From an uncultured Clostridia bacterium (GTDB lineage Bacteria > Bacillota > Clostridia > Lachnospirales > CAG-274), in contig CANRHR010000005.1 in NCBI GenBank assembly GCA_947630475.1, positions 1-64,000 on the forward strand: a stretch of 64,000 nucleotides of DNA. Direction: 5' to 3'. A model generated the notes under the pieces. That model worked only from the letters and a program-made list of their open reading frames with translations, did no database searches and had not been told where the DNA came from. The position numbers and the translations under genes were made by a program. Each line of letters starts with the position of its first letter. Position 1 is the stretch's first letter. Positions 34,307-42,344 of this stretch are shown here, piece by piece.

Positions 34307-36595
34307 ATGAAAAAAACATCAAATATGATGGCTAACCTTTCTGTGAAAGGCAGAATATTAGTCTTGGCAGGTTTTTTATGTATTTTAACACTGATATCGG
34401 GAATAATAAGTATTTTTGGTATTACTCTTGTTTCCAACGAATACAAGAATTTGCTGAATACTGCAATAGAAAGGCGAGTGCTTACCACTCAATTTTCCGC
34501 AGAGCTTGAATCACTCAGAAAATACGCAAACCAAATTATTGTAAAATCGGAAGTATATGACGATGACGCCGCCACGGAAGAATTTTACAATGAATCCATG
34601 AACGAGCTGGATAACTTTTTTGCTACCACTGATACATATTATAATGTTGTAATGAATGATACATCCCTGACAAAAGAAGCCCAAGACAGGCTTATCGGAA
34701 TATATGAAAAACTTGTAGCAAATATGAATGATTATGCAGACTGTCTTGATTTGATATTTGAAGCAAGTATAGCCGATGATGTCGATGCCATAAAAGCTCA
34801 AATAACCGCAATAAGCGATATAGCTGTCGAAGCTGAAGAAAATACGGCAAATCTTACTCAGCTTGCTTATGACAGAGAAGTGGTTTTAAGAGATGAAACC
34901 GCAAGAAACAGTATTATTACTATCATAATTATAGTTGTTATTATTATTGCAATTATTATTCTTGCGGCGATAATATCAATGTATACATCAAATCGTATTT
35001 CAAAACCTATAAAAAGTCTTACCGATGCATCAAGCAAAATTGCAAAAGGTAATTTTGATATAAATGTTAAAACAAATATAACAAATGAAATCGGTCAGCT
35101 TTCAAATAATATAGCTTTGCTTCTAGATACTTTTGACAATATTGTGGACGATATGAATAAAGCCTTTTCCGATATGAATAACGGTATTTTGGATTCAAGG
35201 CTCGATACCTCAAAATATACCGGCGAATACTCCAATATTGCCAAAAATGTAAATAAAATTCTCGAAAGCGTAAAAGATGAATTTAACATAATAAACAAAA
35301 GCACAGAGGCTTATGCAAACGGCGATTTTGAATATGACTGCCCAAGATTTCCCGGTCAGAAAGCTATGCTGCATGAGTGCTTCGATTTGATGAAAAACAA
35401 CCTCAATCAGGTAAGCGATTCAATATCTTCCGTAATAGACGGCATAACCGCAGGCAACCTTAATGTAAATGTTGACAGCACATATTTTTACGGCGGCTGG
35501 AAAGATATAATAGAAAAGCTTAACAACCTTGTTTTAACAATAGCCGCACCGGTTAAAGACACTAAATATGCTTTATCTCAGTTAAGCAAAGGCAACTTTA
35601 AAGTACATTTGGAGCCTGACAAATATCAGGGTGAATTTAAAGATATGCTTTTGGATATAGACAACAGCTTTTCTATATTATCCAAGTATATTTATGAGAT
35701 CTCAGGCGCACTTCAGTCAATGGCTAATCAAGACCTTGATATTACGCTTGAAAATAATTACATTGGCGATTTTTCAGCTATACATGAAGCGCTTAATCTT
35801 ATTATAAAGAATTTCAACAACTTGATTAAAGAAATTATTGTATCTTCAGACCAAGTTGCAATAGGTTCTCAATCTATAGCCGATACATCTACATCTTTGG
35901 CACAGGGCGCTTCAGAACAGGCAAGCGCTGTTGAGGAGCTTACAGCTACAATAGGCATTGTTGCCGAAAATACAAGAAAGAATATGGATAATGTTCTTAA
36001 ATCAAACGAGCTTGCCGAAGACGCTAAACAGAGCGCCGAAAATGTAAGAGAAGAAATGAAAAATCTCCTTAAGGCAATGGAAGAAATTAACGAATCTTCA
36101 AACAATATATCAAATATCATTAAAGCTATAGATGATATTGCTTTCCAAACAAATATTCTTGCTCTTAACGCCGCTGTGGAAGCAGCAAGAGCCGGCGAAC
36201 ACGGCAAAGGCTTTGCTGTTGTTGCCGAAGAAGTAAGAAACCTTGCCTCAAGAAGCCAAACTTCCGCAAAGGAAACATCTGATCTTATTTCCGTTGCCCT
36301 TGAAAAGGCTGAGCAAGGAAGCGAAATTGCAGGCAGAACAGCTAACACAATTAAAGAAATTACGATGCAGATTGAAGAAATTGCAAGCATATCAACCAAT
36401 GTTGCAAATGATTCAAGAGAGCAAAATAATTCTATAAGCGAAATAAATATTGGTATTAATCAGATTGTAAACGTAGTTTCAAACAATACAACAACATCAG
36501 AAGAAAGCGCGGCGGCTTCACAAGAGTTAGCAAGCCAATCTGCTGTATTTAAAGAAACTGTTTCCAGATTTAAGCTTAAAGAAATAAATAATTAA
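34307..36595 (+). CDS. Methyl-accepting chemotaxis protein, poly-HAMP type (paralogue 2)
   Basis: The 762-residue receptor starts at ATG 34307 behind GAGAGGAG. Its layout matches the gene before it: a membrane helix at about 16-38, a helical sensor, a second membrane helix at about 202-224, repeated HAMP-like units ([75 protein letters not shown]) and an MCP signalling domain with [20 protein letters not shown]. Long identical stretches in the signalling part, against a diverged sensor, point to tandem duplication followed by ligand specialisation. Each copy has its own promoter and terminator. Confidence 0.93.
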   Translation: MKKTSNMMANLSVKGRILVLAGFLCILTLISGIISIFGITLVSNEYKNLLNTAIERRVLTTQFSAELESLRKYANQIIVKSEVYDDDAATEEFYNESMNELDNFFATTDTYYNVVMNDTSLTKEAQDRLIGIYEKLVANMNDYADCLDLIFEASIADDVDAIKAQITAISDIAVEAEENTANLTQLAYDREVVLRDETARNSIITIIIIVVIIIAIIILAAIISMYTSNRISKPIKSLTDASSKIAKGNFDINVKTNITNEIGQLSNNIALLLDTFDNIVDDMNKAFSDMNNGILDSRLDTSKYTGEYSNIAKNVNKILESVKDEFNIINKSTEAYANGDFEYDCPRFPGQKAMLHECFDLMKNNLNQVSDSISSVIDGITAGNLNVNVDSTYFYGGWKDIIEKLNNLVLTIAAPVKDTKYALSQLSKGNFKVHLEPDKYQGEFKDMLLDIDNSFSILSKYIYEISGALQSMANQDLDITLENNYIGDFSAIHEALNLIIKNFNNLIKEIIVSSDQVAIGSQSIADTSTSLAQGASEQASAVEELTATIGIVAENTRKNMDNVLKSNELAEDAKQSAENVREEMKNLLKAMEEINESSNNISNIIKAIDDIAFQTNILALNAAVEAARAGEHGKGFAVVAEEVRNLASRSQTSAKETSDLISVALEKAEQGSEIAGRTANTIKEITMQIEEIASISTNVANDSREQNNSISEINIGINQIVNVVSNNTTTSEESAAASQELASQSAVFKETVSRFKLKEINN

Positions 36596-36618
36596 AACAA
36601 ATTGAACTTTTATAAAAA

Positions 36619-36660
36619 AAGGGCTTCACATTAATATTTTAGTGTGATAGCCCTTTTTTA
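36619..36660 (+). terminator. Rho-independent terminator
   Basis: GGGCT-CACA ... TGTG-AGCCC followed by TTTTTTA, 25 bases past the second tandem chemoreceptor gene. Confidence 0.8.
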
Positions 36661-36806
36661 TCGCAAAAATGAAGTATTATTTTTTTTAAATTGGTTAATA
36701 ATTTTTAATAACTATCAGAATTGAATATAGCTCTCCCCTTTTCACTTTCGAAAATCAAAACTATATGATATGTAAAATCTTGTTATAAATTATACTTTTA
36801 ATACTT

Positions 36807-36834
36807 AAAGCCATAGATTTTTCGATGGCTTTAT
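36807..36834 (-). terminator. 9-bp hairpin left of the invertible segment
   Basis: TAAAGCCAT / ATGGCTTTA is a perfect stem with a 10-base loop. It lies just outside the left inverted repeat and could stop leftward transcripts leaving the segment (the recombinase gene or the sigma-28-like promoter at 36898). It has no clear T-run. The rest of the gap 36661-36849 is AT-rich with nothing else visible. Confidence 0.4.
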
Positions 36835-36849
36835 AATAAAAAATAAAAA

Positions 36850-36880
36850 AAATGTAACAATTTATAATAAATGTTACATT
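36850..36880 (-). repeat. Left 31-bp inverted repeat of the putative invertible segment
   Basis: The 31 bases are the exact reverse complement of 37587-37617. Each copy is itself an imperfect palindrome with 9-bp arms AATGTAACA and TGTTACATT around a 12-base centre; the centres are inverted relative to each other (ATTTATAATAAA here, TTTATTATAAAT at the right). Two core arms around an asymmetric centre is the usual form of a tyrosine-recombinase site. The inverted relation predicts inversion rather than excision. Confidence 0.88.
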
Positions 36881-36897
36881 TTTGCCTTACACTTATT

Positions 36898-36923
36898 ATA
36901 TCGTCATTATCGAAAAAAACTTA
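36898..36923 (-). promoter_or_regulatory. Sigma-28-like promoter inside the invertible segment, pointing outward to the left
   Basis: On the minus strand TAAG, 14 bases, GACGATAT: seven of eight bases of the -10 box, three of four of the -35 box and one base short in spacing against the SigD consensus. The surrounding 45 bases (36885-36929) closely match the 46 bases around the perfect sigma-28 promoter of the FliD-like gene, sharing CCTTACACTTA, TATATCG and TAACGCCT in the same places. In the present orientation it reads away from csrA-flagellin. After inversion it would read into csrA with a leader of about 100 bases. Confidence 0.65.
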
Positions 36924-36990
36924 ACGCCTATTTTAAAAAATTTTAAAAAATTTTTTTATTTTTTGCATACAAATAAAGCATAGCCAAACA

Positions 36991-37566
36991 CTACAAATTA
37001 AGCGACATAAAAACCTTATCCTTTTCATCTTGGTCTATGCCTAAATATCGTCTTGTTACGGCATACGACGAATGATTGAAAAGCTCCATAATAACGGCAG
37101 GCGCAACGCCCTTTTTAAAGGCGTTGTAGCCAAATGTTTTCCTCAAGGAATGACAGGCTATGTTTCCCTGTATCTTTAAAAGCTTTGCCGCCTGCTTTAA
37201 AATTCTGTACATCTGTATTCTGCTTATCGCTTTGTTTTTTCCTTTCTGGCTTTTAAACAAAACCCCATCTTTTTGTATTTTTCCGTAATAGGCTTTAAGC
37301 TTTTTTAGGCAGTCTATAACAGCCTTATTCATCTTTATTTTAATAATTTTTTTTGTTTTCTTTTCAACAATGTGAATGTAGGCTTTAAATTTTTTTGTAT
37401 CAAATTCATACACATCTTCCCATCTCAGCTCCAATATATCGCTGCATCTTAATCCCGTGTTTACGCTTATTACAATCAGCGCAAGGTCACGCATATTGCC
37501 TTTTTTCTCAAAATAAAGCTTAAGTCTGTTCAAATCTTTTTTACTCTTTATAGGGTCTGTTTTCAT
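36991..37566 (-). CDS. Small tyrosine recombinase, FimB/FimE-like size (putative DNA invertase)
   Basis: ATG 37566 is chosen because AAGGAGG lies nine bases before it. The 191-residue protein is almost only the catalytic domain of the phage-integrase family, as in the Fim-type invertases. All expected residues are present: Arg40 (TGLRCSDIL), a lysine in the VEKKTKK hairpin near 69-73, His139-x-x-Arg142 (HSLRKTF), His165 (NHSS) and the nucleophile Tyr174 (TRRYLGI). The gene is the only one between two perfect 31-bp inverted repeats, with its start 21 bases inside the right one. It most likely flips the segment that contains it. No other phage gene is nearby. Its promoter must lie in or beyond the right repeat. 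Confidence 0.9.
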   Translation of the reverse strand: MKTDPIKSKKDLNRLKLYFEKKGNMRDLALIVISVNTGLRCSDILELRWEDVYEFDTKKFKAYIHIVEKKTKKIIKIKMNKAVIDCLKKLKAYYGKIQKDGVLFKSQKGKNKAISRIQMYRILKQAAKLLKIQGNIACHSLRKTFGYNAFKKGVAPAVIMELFNHSSYAVTRRYLGIDQDEKDKVFMSLNL

Positions 37567-37586
37567 TATTAAGTTCCTCCTTGAAT

Positions 37587-37617
37587 AATGTAACATTTAT
37601 TATAAATTGTTACATTT
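37587..37617 (+). repeat. Right 31-bp inverted repeat of the putative invertible segment
   Basis: The sequence begins AATGTAACATTTATTATAA and ends TTGTTACATTT, and matches the reverse complement of 36850-36880 at all 31 positions. It lies between the recombinase start and csrA, 59 bases before the csrA ATG. Confidence 0.88.
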
Positions 37618-37676
37618 GTACGCTCCTACCATATTATCATCTTATATTTTAAACAATTTTTCAAGGAGGAATTTTT

Positions 37677-37934
37677 ATGCTTACGCTGACAGTCAAGGAA
37701 GGAGAATATATAAAGATAGGTGATGATATTTTTGTTAAGTATACAAGCAACTTAAGGTCCGACAGTATAAGGCTATCCATAGACGTGCCTAAAGAAGTAC
37801 CCGTAGTACGCTCTAAGGTGTATGAAAAAAATCTTGAACTAATGGCGGAAAACGATTCTGCTGCCGCCGAGGAGCTTAAAAGGGTAAGAAAAATGAAGGG
37901 CAAATACAAAAAGCCTAAGATTAAAAATATTTAA
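37677..37934 (+). CDS. csrA: CsrA family translational regulator
   Basis: The 85-residue protein begins MLTLTVKEGEYIKIGDDIFV and continues with SIRLSIDVPKEVPVVRSKVY, which matches CsrA: LILTRK-type first strand, IGDDI turn, and the PKEVxVxR RNA-binding stretch. The C-terminal 25-30 residues form a longer than usual basic tail (MKGKYKKPKIK). CsrA dimers bind GGA motifs in hairpin loops and block translation; in Bacillus the flagellin mRNA is the main target and FliW is the antagonist. The flagellin gene follows 95 bases later with matching leader sites. fliW is not in this window. AAGGAGGA precedes the ATG. Confidence 0.92.
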   Translation: MLTLTVKEGEYIKIGDDIFVKYTSNLRSDSIRLSIDVPKEVPVVRSKVYEKNLELMAENDSAAAEELKRVRKMKGKYKKPKIKNI

Positions 37935-37948
37935 TTAAGTTAATATCC

Positions 37949-37976
37949 TTGGCAAAAGCTAGGGTTATTATATAAA
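37949..37976 (+). promoter_or_regulatory. Possible sigma-A promoter for flagellin
   Basis: TTGGCA, 16 bases, TATAAA. Start of transcription near 37983 would put the leader hairpin at the very 5' end of the mRNA. If this promoter is real, flagellin can be transcribed independently of the switch upstream. No sigma-28 consensus is visible here. Confidence 0.5.
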
Positions 37977-37984
37977 AACAAAAA

Positions 37985-38023
37985 ACGCAAACGGATTTGC
38001 GTAAAATTTAATCAACGGAGGGA
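37985..38023 (+). promoter_or_regulatory. Predicted CsrA-binding leader of flagellin mRNA
   Basis: ACGCAAA-CGGA-TTTGCGT (37985-38002) is a perfect 7-bp stem whose loop holds GGA. The Shine-Dalgarno sequence ACGGAGGGA (38015-38023) repeats the same ACGGA. Two GGA sites, one in a hairpin loop and one on the ribosome binding site, are the known arrangement by which CsrA represses hag in Bacillus. Confidence 0.65.
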
Positions 38024-38029
38024 TTTATT

Positions 38030-38854
38030 ATGAGTAGTTCAACAGTAATTAACACAAACGCAAGGGCTTTAAATTCAAACAGAAACTTAAGGGCAGTAGG
38101 AAACAAGCAGGATAAGGCAAGCAAGAGATTATCAAGCGGCAAGAAAATCAATTCTGCGGCTGATGATGCAGCAGGCTTGGCTATCAGCGAAAAAATGAAG
38201 GCTCAAATCAGAGGTCTTGATATGGCTTCCAAAAATGCAAATGATGCTATATCATTTATCCAAACAACTGAAGGTTATGTTGCCGAGATTAACAATATGG
38301 TTACAAGAATCAGAGATCTTGCCGTTCAGTGTTCTACAGACAGTAACGAATCAGCAGACAGAACCAAAAGTCAGCAAGAGGTTGAGCAGCTTAGAACTGA
38401 AATTACAGATTTGGCAGGCAGAGCTCAGTTTAACAACATTAATCTTAATCAAAAGGATGTAGAGTTTGATTTCCATATCGGTTCAAACAAAGGTCAGAAA
38501 ATTTCATTAAAACTTCAGCAATTTGATGCCACAGAATTAGGTTTGAATGCTGCTTCAGTATCTGGCGATGGAAGTGAGGCTGATACTCTTATCAAAACCT
38601 GTGATGATGCTCTTGAAAAAGTAACAAGCTACAGAGCTATACTCGGCGCTGTTCAAAACAGGCTTGAATACACAAACAGCGCTCTTGAAACAGCAAGCGA
38701 GAACTTAAGCCAAGCAAACTCAAGAATTGAAGATGCCGATATGGCTCAAGAAATGACTAACATGACTTCAGCTAACGTTATTAATCAGGCTGCCGTTGCT
38801 ATGCTTGCTCAGGCAAATCAGGCTCCACAGACTGTGCTTCAGCTCTTGAGCTGA
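38030..38854 (+). CDS. hag: Flagellin
   Basis: The 274-residue protein has the conserved flagellin ends: INTNARALNSNRNLRAVGNK and SKRLSSGKKINSAADDAAGL at the N-terminus, and ALETASENLSQANSRIEDAD, MTSANVINQAAVAMLAQANQ and QTVLQLLS at the C-terminus. It is short, so only the D0/D1 core and a very small variable part (about 145-195) are present. The stretch VTRIRDLAVQ resembles the TLR5-recognised site of enterobacterial flagellins (inference). It lies directly behind csrA, starts behind ACGGAGGGA, and ends in a strong terminator. Confidence 0.97.
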   Translation: MSSSTVINTNARALNSNRNLRAVGNKQDKASKRLSSGKKINSAADDAAGLAISEKMKAQIRGLDMASKNANDAISFIQTTEGYVAEINNMVTRIRDLAVQCSTDSNESADRTKSQQEVEQLRTEITDLAGRAQFNNINLNQKDVEFDFHIGSNKGQKISLKLQQFDATELGLNAASVSGDGSEADTLIKTCDDALEKVTSYRAILGAVQNRLEYTNSALETASENLSQANSRIEDADMAQEMTNMTSANVINQAAVAMLAQANQAPQTVLQLLS

Positions 38855-38908
38855 TAACGGCATTATTTGCCCCTTACTTTAAGATTTTGGTATATGTAAC
38901 TTAAAATC

Positions 38909-38940
38909 AAAACCACGCCTTTTAGGCGTGGTTTTCTTTT
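38909..38940 (+). terminator. Flagellin terminator
   Basis: AAAACCACGCC / GGCGTGGTTTT followed by CTTTT. The stem is the same as in the hairpins that frame family A copy A3. Confidence 0.85.
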
Positions 38941-39160
38941 AACCTATAATAACATTACTTCTGTAATACTGCAAAAATATTCATTATATTATTTTGTCGT
39001 TTCCAATTCTCCAAAAAATTCTGTTAATTTATCAATCTTTAATTTTATCAATAATTTTTATTTTTGTATACTTTTTTAAAAATTGATTTCCGTGTTTTTG
39101 CTTTAAAATTAAATGTATAAAAAAAGGCAAATAGGTAAACATTTCAGTTATAAGCTTTTG

Positions 39161-39193
39161 GCAGAGCCGATAATATTTGAAATTCGGCTTTGC
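39161..39193 (+). other. Hairpin in the gap between flagellin and the BofC-like gene
   Basis: GCA-AGCCGA ... TCGGCT-TGC forms a stem 45 bases before the ATG at 39238. The left arm includes GCCGATAA, which looks like a sigma-28 -10 box, but no TAAA stands at the right distance. The rest of the gap 38941-39160 is AT-rich with nothing else visible. Confidence 0.35.
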
Positions 39194-39237
39194 TGTGTAC
39201 TTATTTTTTGGTTAAAAAATGATAAGGAGGGGCGACG

Positions 39238-39798
39238 ATGAATATAATAAAATTTTTTGCCGTTATATTTATAGGCATGGCTGTATGCTTTGCCGGATGT
39301 TACAGCGGATATAAGCTTTATAAGCCGAAAGACGATGTTGAGAATACCGAGAAAAATATTTCATATGAAGCCGATAAAATTGTTCAGGCGAACAATGATA
39401 AAATAATAGATTCAACAAAAATAGTGTATGAATACTATTACAATAATGATGGATATACGGAAAGATTTGAGGATAATGCTCCGTATTTTTTAATTGGCTT
39501 AAACAGAAATGAAGCTGTTGAAAAGATGGACGGCTGGCAGATTTTAAAATTTTCTCCTGCCGAAGTTGTAATGAGAAGAAATATAAACGGCAGCGGAGCT
39601 CAAAATTATGTTATCAGTGAATATGAAGGCTTGGTAACGGTTTTTTACGAACAGCCCGTTGACGGTGAATCGATTATGGAGATTACGGATACACCGGTTA
39701 ATTCTTTGCCGGAGGAAGAGCAGATTAAAATTAAAAACGGCATAAAAATAAGGGGAGATAACGAACTTATAAAATGTATGGAAAATTACGAATCGTAA
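39238..39798 (+). CDS. Membrane-anchored protein with BofC C-terminal-like domain
   Basis: The 186-residue protein has an N-terminal membrane anchor or signal (about 3-27, IIKFFAVIFIGMAVCFAGC). The cysteine in CFAGCYSG could also serve as a lipobox. The C-terminal part (about 100-185) reads AQNYVISEYEGLVTVFYEQP, then PEEEQIKIKNGIKI and ELIKCMENYES, which resembles the BofC C-terminal domain found in spore-formers. In Bacillus BofC restrains SpoIVB signalling to sigma-K. Assignment by pattern only. AAGGAGG precedes ATG 39238. Confidence 0.6.
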   Translation: MNIIKFFAVIFIGMAVCFAGCYSGYKLYKPKDDVENTEKNISYEADKIVQANNDKIIDSTKIVYEYYYNNDGYTERFEDNAPYFLIGLNRNEAVEKMDGWQILKFSPAEVVMRRNINGSGAQNYVISEYEGLVTVFYEQPVDGESIMEITDTPVNSLPEEEQIKIKNGIKIRGDNELIKCMENYES

Positions 39799-39799
39799 T

Positions 39800-40002
39800 A
39801 GGTAACGTCTTTTAGGCGGTGGGTATTATAAGGAGCGTCGCAGACATCAAATCCGCAGATCGCATTTTCGCCGAGAAAAAAGGCGAATTTCAAGGCTTTT
39901 AAAGCCGCCGGAATGAGCCTTTTGTTCATCTGTTTAATTTTGAAAAAGTCTATTTGGGCTTTTTCGACAGAAAAATATGACCGGCTAATAAGTCGGTCAT
40001 AT
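39800..40002 (+). repeat. Family A intergenic repeat, copy A5
   Basis: Contains GGAGCGTCGCAGACATCAAA, ATCGCATTTTCGCCGAGAAA, GGCTTTTAAAGCC and the right hairpin GAAAAAGTCT/GGGCTTTTTC, where G-T pairs replace some Watson-Crick pairs. It is framed by GTCTTTTAGGCGGTGG at the left and the hairpin ATATGACCG/CGGTCATAT (39975-40002) at the right. It lies between convergent genes. Confidence 0.72.
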
Positions 40003-40011
40003 TTTTTATCT

Positions 40012-42114
40012 TTATTTTTCTTTTACCCAAACACAGCTTGAAAAAGGCTTAAGCTTTAGGTTAAAGCCTCCGGAACATACTTTAATTTTGCCGTTGTTTA
40101 AGGTAAATCCCTCTTGGTCAGAAGAAATTTCATTAAAGAAGATGTCATTGTCATTACATTCAATGCGCCATACGGGAACATATATTTCTTTTTCACACGA
40201 ATTATTATTTATGGCAACAACAATTTTTTGGCTTTTGTTAAATCTTGAGTAGCATAATATTCCATATTCGCTGTGAAGATACTCAAGAGAACCTTTCTTT
40301 ATTGCGGAATATTTTTTATGAAGCCTTATCATTTCTTTGTGATAGTTTATAAGCATTTTATCTTCATTGCCCCAAGGATAAGGACGCCTGTTGTCGGGGT
40401 CTGTCCAGCCGGTAAGACCTGCCTCGTCACCGTAATACACTGTAGGCGCACCGGGCCAAGTCATTTGTATTGCGACTGCCTCCATAAATACGGCTTTGTT
40501 GATGCCCGTATCGGCTTCTTCTCTGCCGACTGTATGAAGTCTGCCTACTTTTCTGTTTGTTCTTGTAAGAAATCTGGAATGATCATGGTTTGAAAGCTCA
40601 TTCATAGCCGTTGTAAGCGACTGATAAGAAAACTTTGCTCCATGATATCTCATTGCGCCTTCAAAGCTCATAGCGTTGCAGTACAAACCTTCATTATAGC
40701 TTTCGCTGTGTTTTTCCATTCCTGTTAAAAACCATGTTACAGGCTCCATAAATGCATCATAATTCATTATTGTATCCCATTGATCGCCATTAAGCCAATC
40801 CGAAGCATCGCCGTAATGTTCCGCAAGAATCACAGCCTCGGGGTTTGCTTCTTTTACGGCCTTTCTGAAATCACGCCAAAATTTATGGTTAAATTCTTTT
40901 GAGTATCCTAAATCAGCCGCAACATCAAGACGCCAGCCATCGGCATTAAACGGCGGGCTGACCCATTTTTTGCCTATGTTTATAATATAGCTGTAAAGCT
41001 GAGGACAGCCTTCATAATTAAGCTTGGGATGATTATCGTGTCCCCACCAACTGTCGTAACAATCGTTGTTAGGCCAGTTTTCATCGTACCATTTAAAGTA
41101 ATCGTGGTATATGCTGTCTTTAGCTTTATATGCTCCGTCAGGATAACCGTTGGCGGAATAAAAGCCCTCTTTATCGAGCCATTTATTAAATGCGCCGCAG
41201 TGATTAAAGACACCGTCCAATATAATTTTTATTCCGTTTTTATGGGCAAGCTTAATAAGTTTTATCATAAGGTCGTTGCTTGCCTGCAAATTTTCTTTAG
41301 AGGTTGTTCTCTGCATATACATAGTGGCATATCTGTTTCGGAATTTTTCAAAATAAAGCGGCTCTCCTCCGTCTTTAACAATAACGCCGTAATGAGGATC
41401 GATATAATCATAATCCTGTATATCATATTTATGGTTGCTGGGAGAAACAAAAATGGGATTAAAATAAATAACGTCAACGCCAAGCTCTTTAAGATATCCC
41501 ATTTTATCCATTACGCCTTTAAGATCACCGCCGTAAAAATTGCATATATCGTCATTTTCAACAGGTTTATCCCATTTATCGATATTTTTGGCGGCTCTTC
41601 CTAAATAGGCATATTCGTTATTTACAACATCGTTGCTCTTATCACCGTTATAAAATCTGTCAACATAGATTTGATACATAACAGCCCCTTGAACCCATTT
41701 GGGAATCTCAAAATCTCTTATTATAACAAAGCTGTAATTTTCATCGATGGAAGAGGTAACTCCCTGCTTGCTGTAAAAATAGGTTTTGCCAAAACTGATT
41801 ATTTTAAAATAATATGATGTTTTGATTTTATCAGCCTTAATTGAAGCCCTGTAAAAATCAAAATTGCTCCTTGAGAGCGTTTTTTTCATTTTAATTTCAT
41901 CATCGCCGCAAACCAAAAAAACTTCATCGGCATTATTTTTCCATAGTCTGATTTTTATAAAACAGTCCTCGTCTTTTTTAGGAAACAAAGGCGTTCTAAA
42001 ATCCTCTGTTTCATCTGAAAAAACTGCATCCAGATTAAAGTATTCATATTTCATTCTGGATAAAAGAAGTAATTTTTCGCTTATATCAATAAATTTATTA
42101 GTGTTATCAGACAT
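40012..42114 (-). CDS. GH13 alpha-amylase family glycosidase (neopullulanase/maltogenic amylase-like), cytoplasmic
   Basis: The 700-residue enzyme has no signal peptide. An N-terminal beta domain (about 25-135, CBM34-like) is followed by a GH13 barrel with the conserved regions: I LDGVFNHCG at 299-307, II DGWRLDVA with the nucleophile Asp397, III ILAEHYGD with the acid/base Glu432, and IV LSNHDHSR with Asp511. The C-terminal beta domain ends in SCVWVKEK. These features fit intracellular neopullulanase or cyclomaltodextrinase-type enzymes that hydrolyse imported maltodextrins. AAGGGGAG precedes the ATG. It is a stand-alone gene with no transporter nearby. Confidence 0.9.
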   Translation of the reverse strand: MSDNTNKFIDISEKLLLLSRMKYEYFNLDAVFSDETEDFRTPLFPKKDEDCFIKIRLWKNNADEVFLVCGDDEIKMKKTLSRSNFDFYRASIKADKIKTSYYFKIISFGKTYFYSKQGVTSSIDENYSFVIIRDFEIPKWVQGAVMYQIYVDRFYNGDKSNDVVNNEYAYLGRAAKNIDKWDKPVENDDICNFYGGDLKGVMDKMGYLKELGVDVIYFNPIFVSPSNHKYDIQDYDYIDPHYGVIVKDGGEPLYFEKFRNRYATMYMQRTTSKENLQASNDLMIKLIKLAHKNGIKIILDGVFNHCGAFNKWLDKEGFYSANGYPDGAYKAKDSIYHDYFKWYDENWPNNDCYDSWWGHDNHPKLNYEGCPQLYSYIINIGKKWVSPPFNADGWRLDVAADLGYSKEFNHKFWRDFRKAVKEANPEAVILAEHYGDASDWLNGDQWDTIMNYDAFMEPVTWFLTGMEKHSESYNEGLYCNAMSFEGAMRYHGAKFSYQSLTTAMNELSNHDHSRFLTRTNRKVGRLHTVGREEADTGINKAVFMEAVAIQMTWPGAPTVYYGDEAGLTGWTDPDNRRPYPWGNEDKMLINYHKEMIRLHKKYSAIKKGSLEYLHSEYGILCYSRFNKSQKIVVAINNNSCEKEIYVPVWRIECNDNDIFFNEISSDQEGFTLNNGKIKVCSGGFNLKLKPFSSCVWVKEK

Positions 42115-42309
42115 TTTGCTCCCCTTAAAATAAAATTGTCTTTTTCATAAAATCAAGCCTTAGTTTGCTCTTAAGAGCAAATGTTTTGAGCTTGTTATTT
42201 TGCAAAAAAAATTAAGTTCAAAGATGTTAATACTATGCTTAATGCCGCCCTTTAGAGGCGGCGATTTATGGTGATTTATTAAGCGATTGAAAATAACAAT
42301 AAAACTTTA

Positions 42310-42336
42310 ATTCTCCGCCCTTATCAGGCGGAGAAT
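42310..42336 (-). terminator. Terminator of the Ig-like surface protein gene
   Basis: ATTCTCCGCC / GGCGGAGAAT is a perfect 10-bp stem, nine bases past the stop at 42345. A second hairpin GCCGCC/GGCGGC lies at 42243-42261 in the same gap. Confidence 0.75.
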
Positions 42337-42344
42337 ATAAAATC

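Noticed and set aside
36850-36880. Left inverted repeat as a simple terminator hairpin
   Set aside because: Its arms could fold as a hairpin, but the exact 31-base inverted match on the other side of a recombinase gene, including the asymmetric centre, is better explained as a recombination site.
37940-37985. c-di-GMP riboswitch before flagellin, suggested by GGCAAAAGCTAGGG
   Set aside because: The remaining conserved parts of the GEMM fold are not present; the hairpin that follows fits a CsrA site better.
39161-39175. Sigma-28 promoter before the BofC-like gene (GCCGATAA)
   Set aside because: There is no TAAA at 13-16 bases upstream, and the sequence is one arm of a hairpin.
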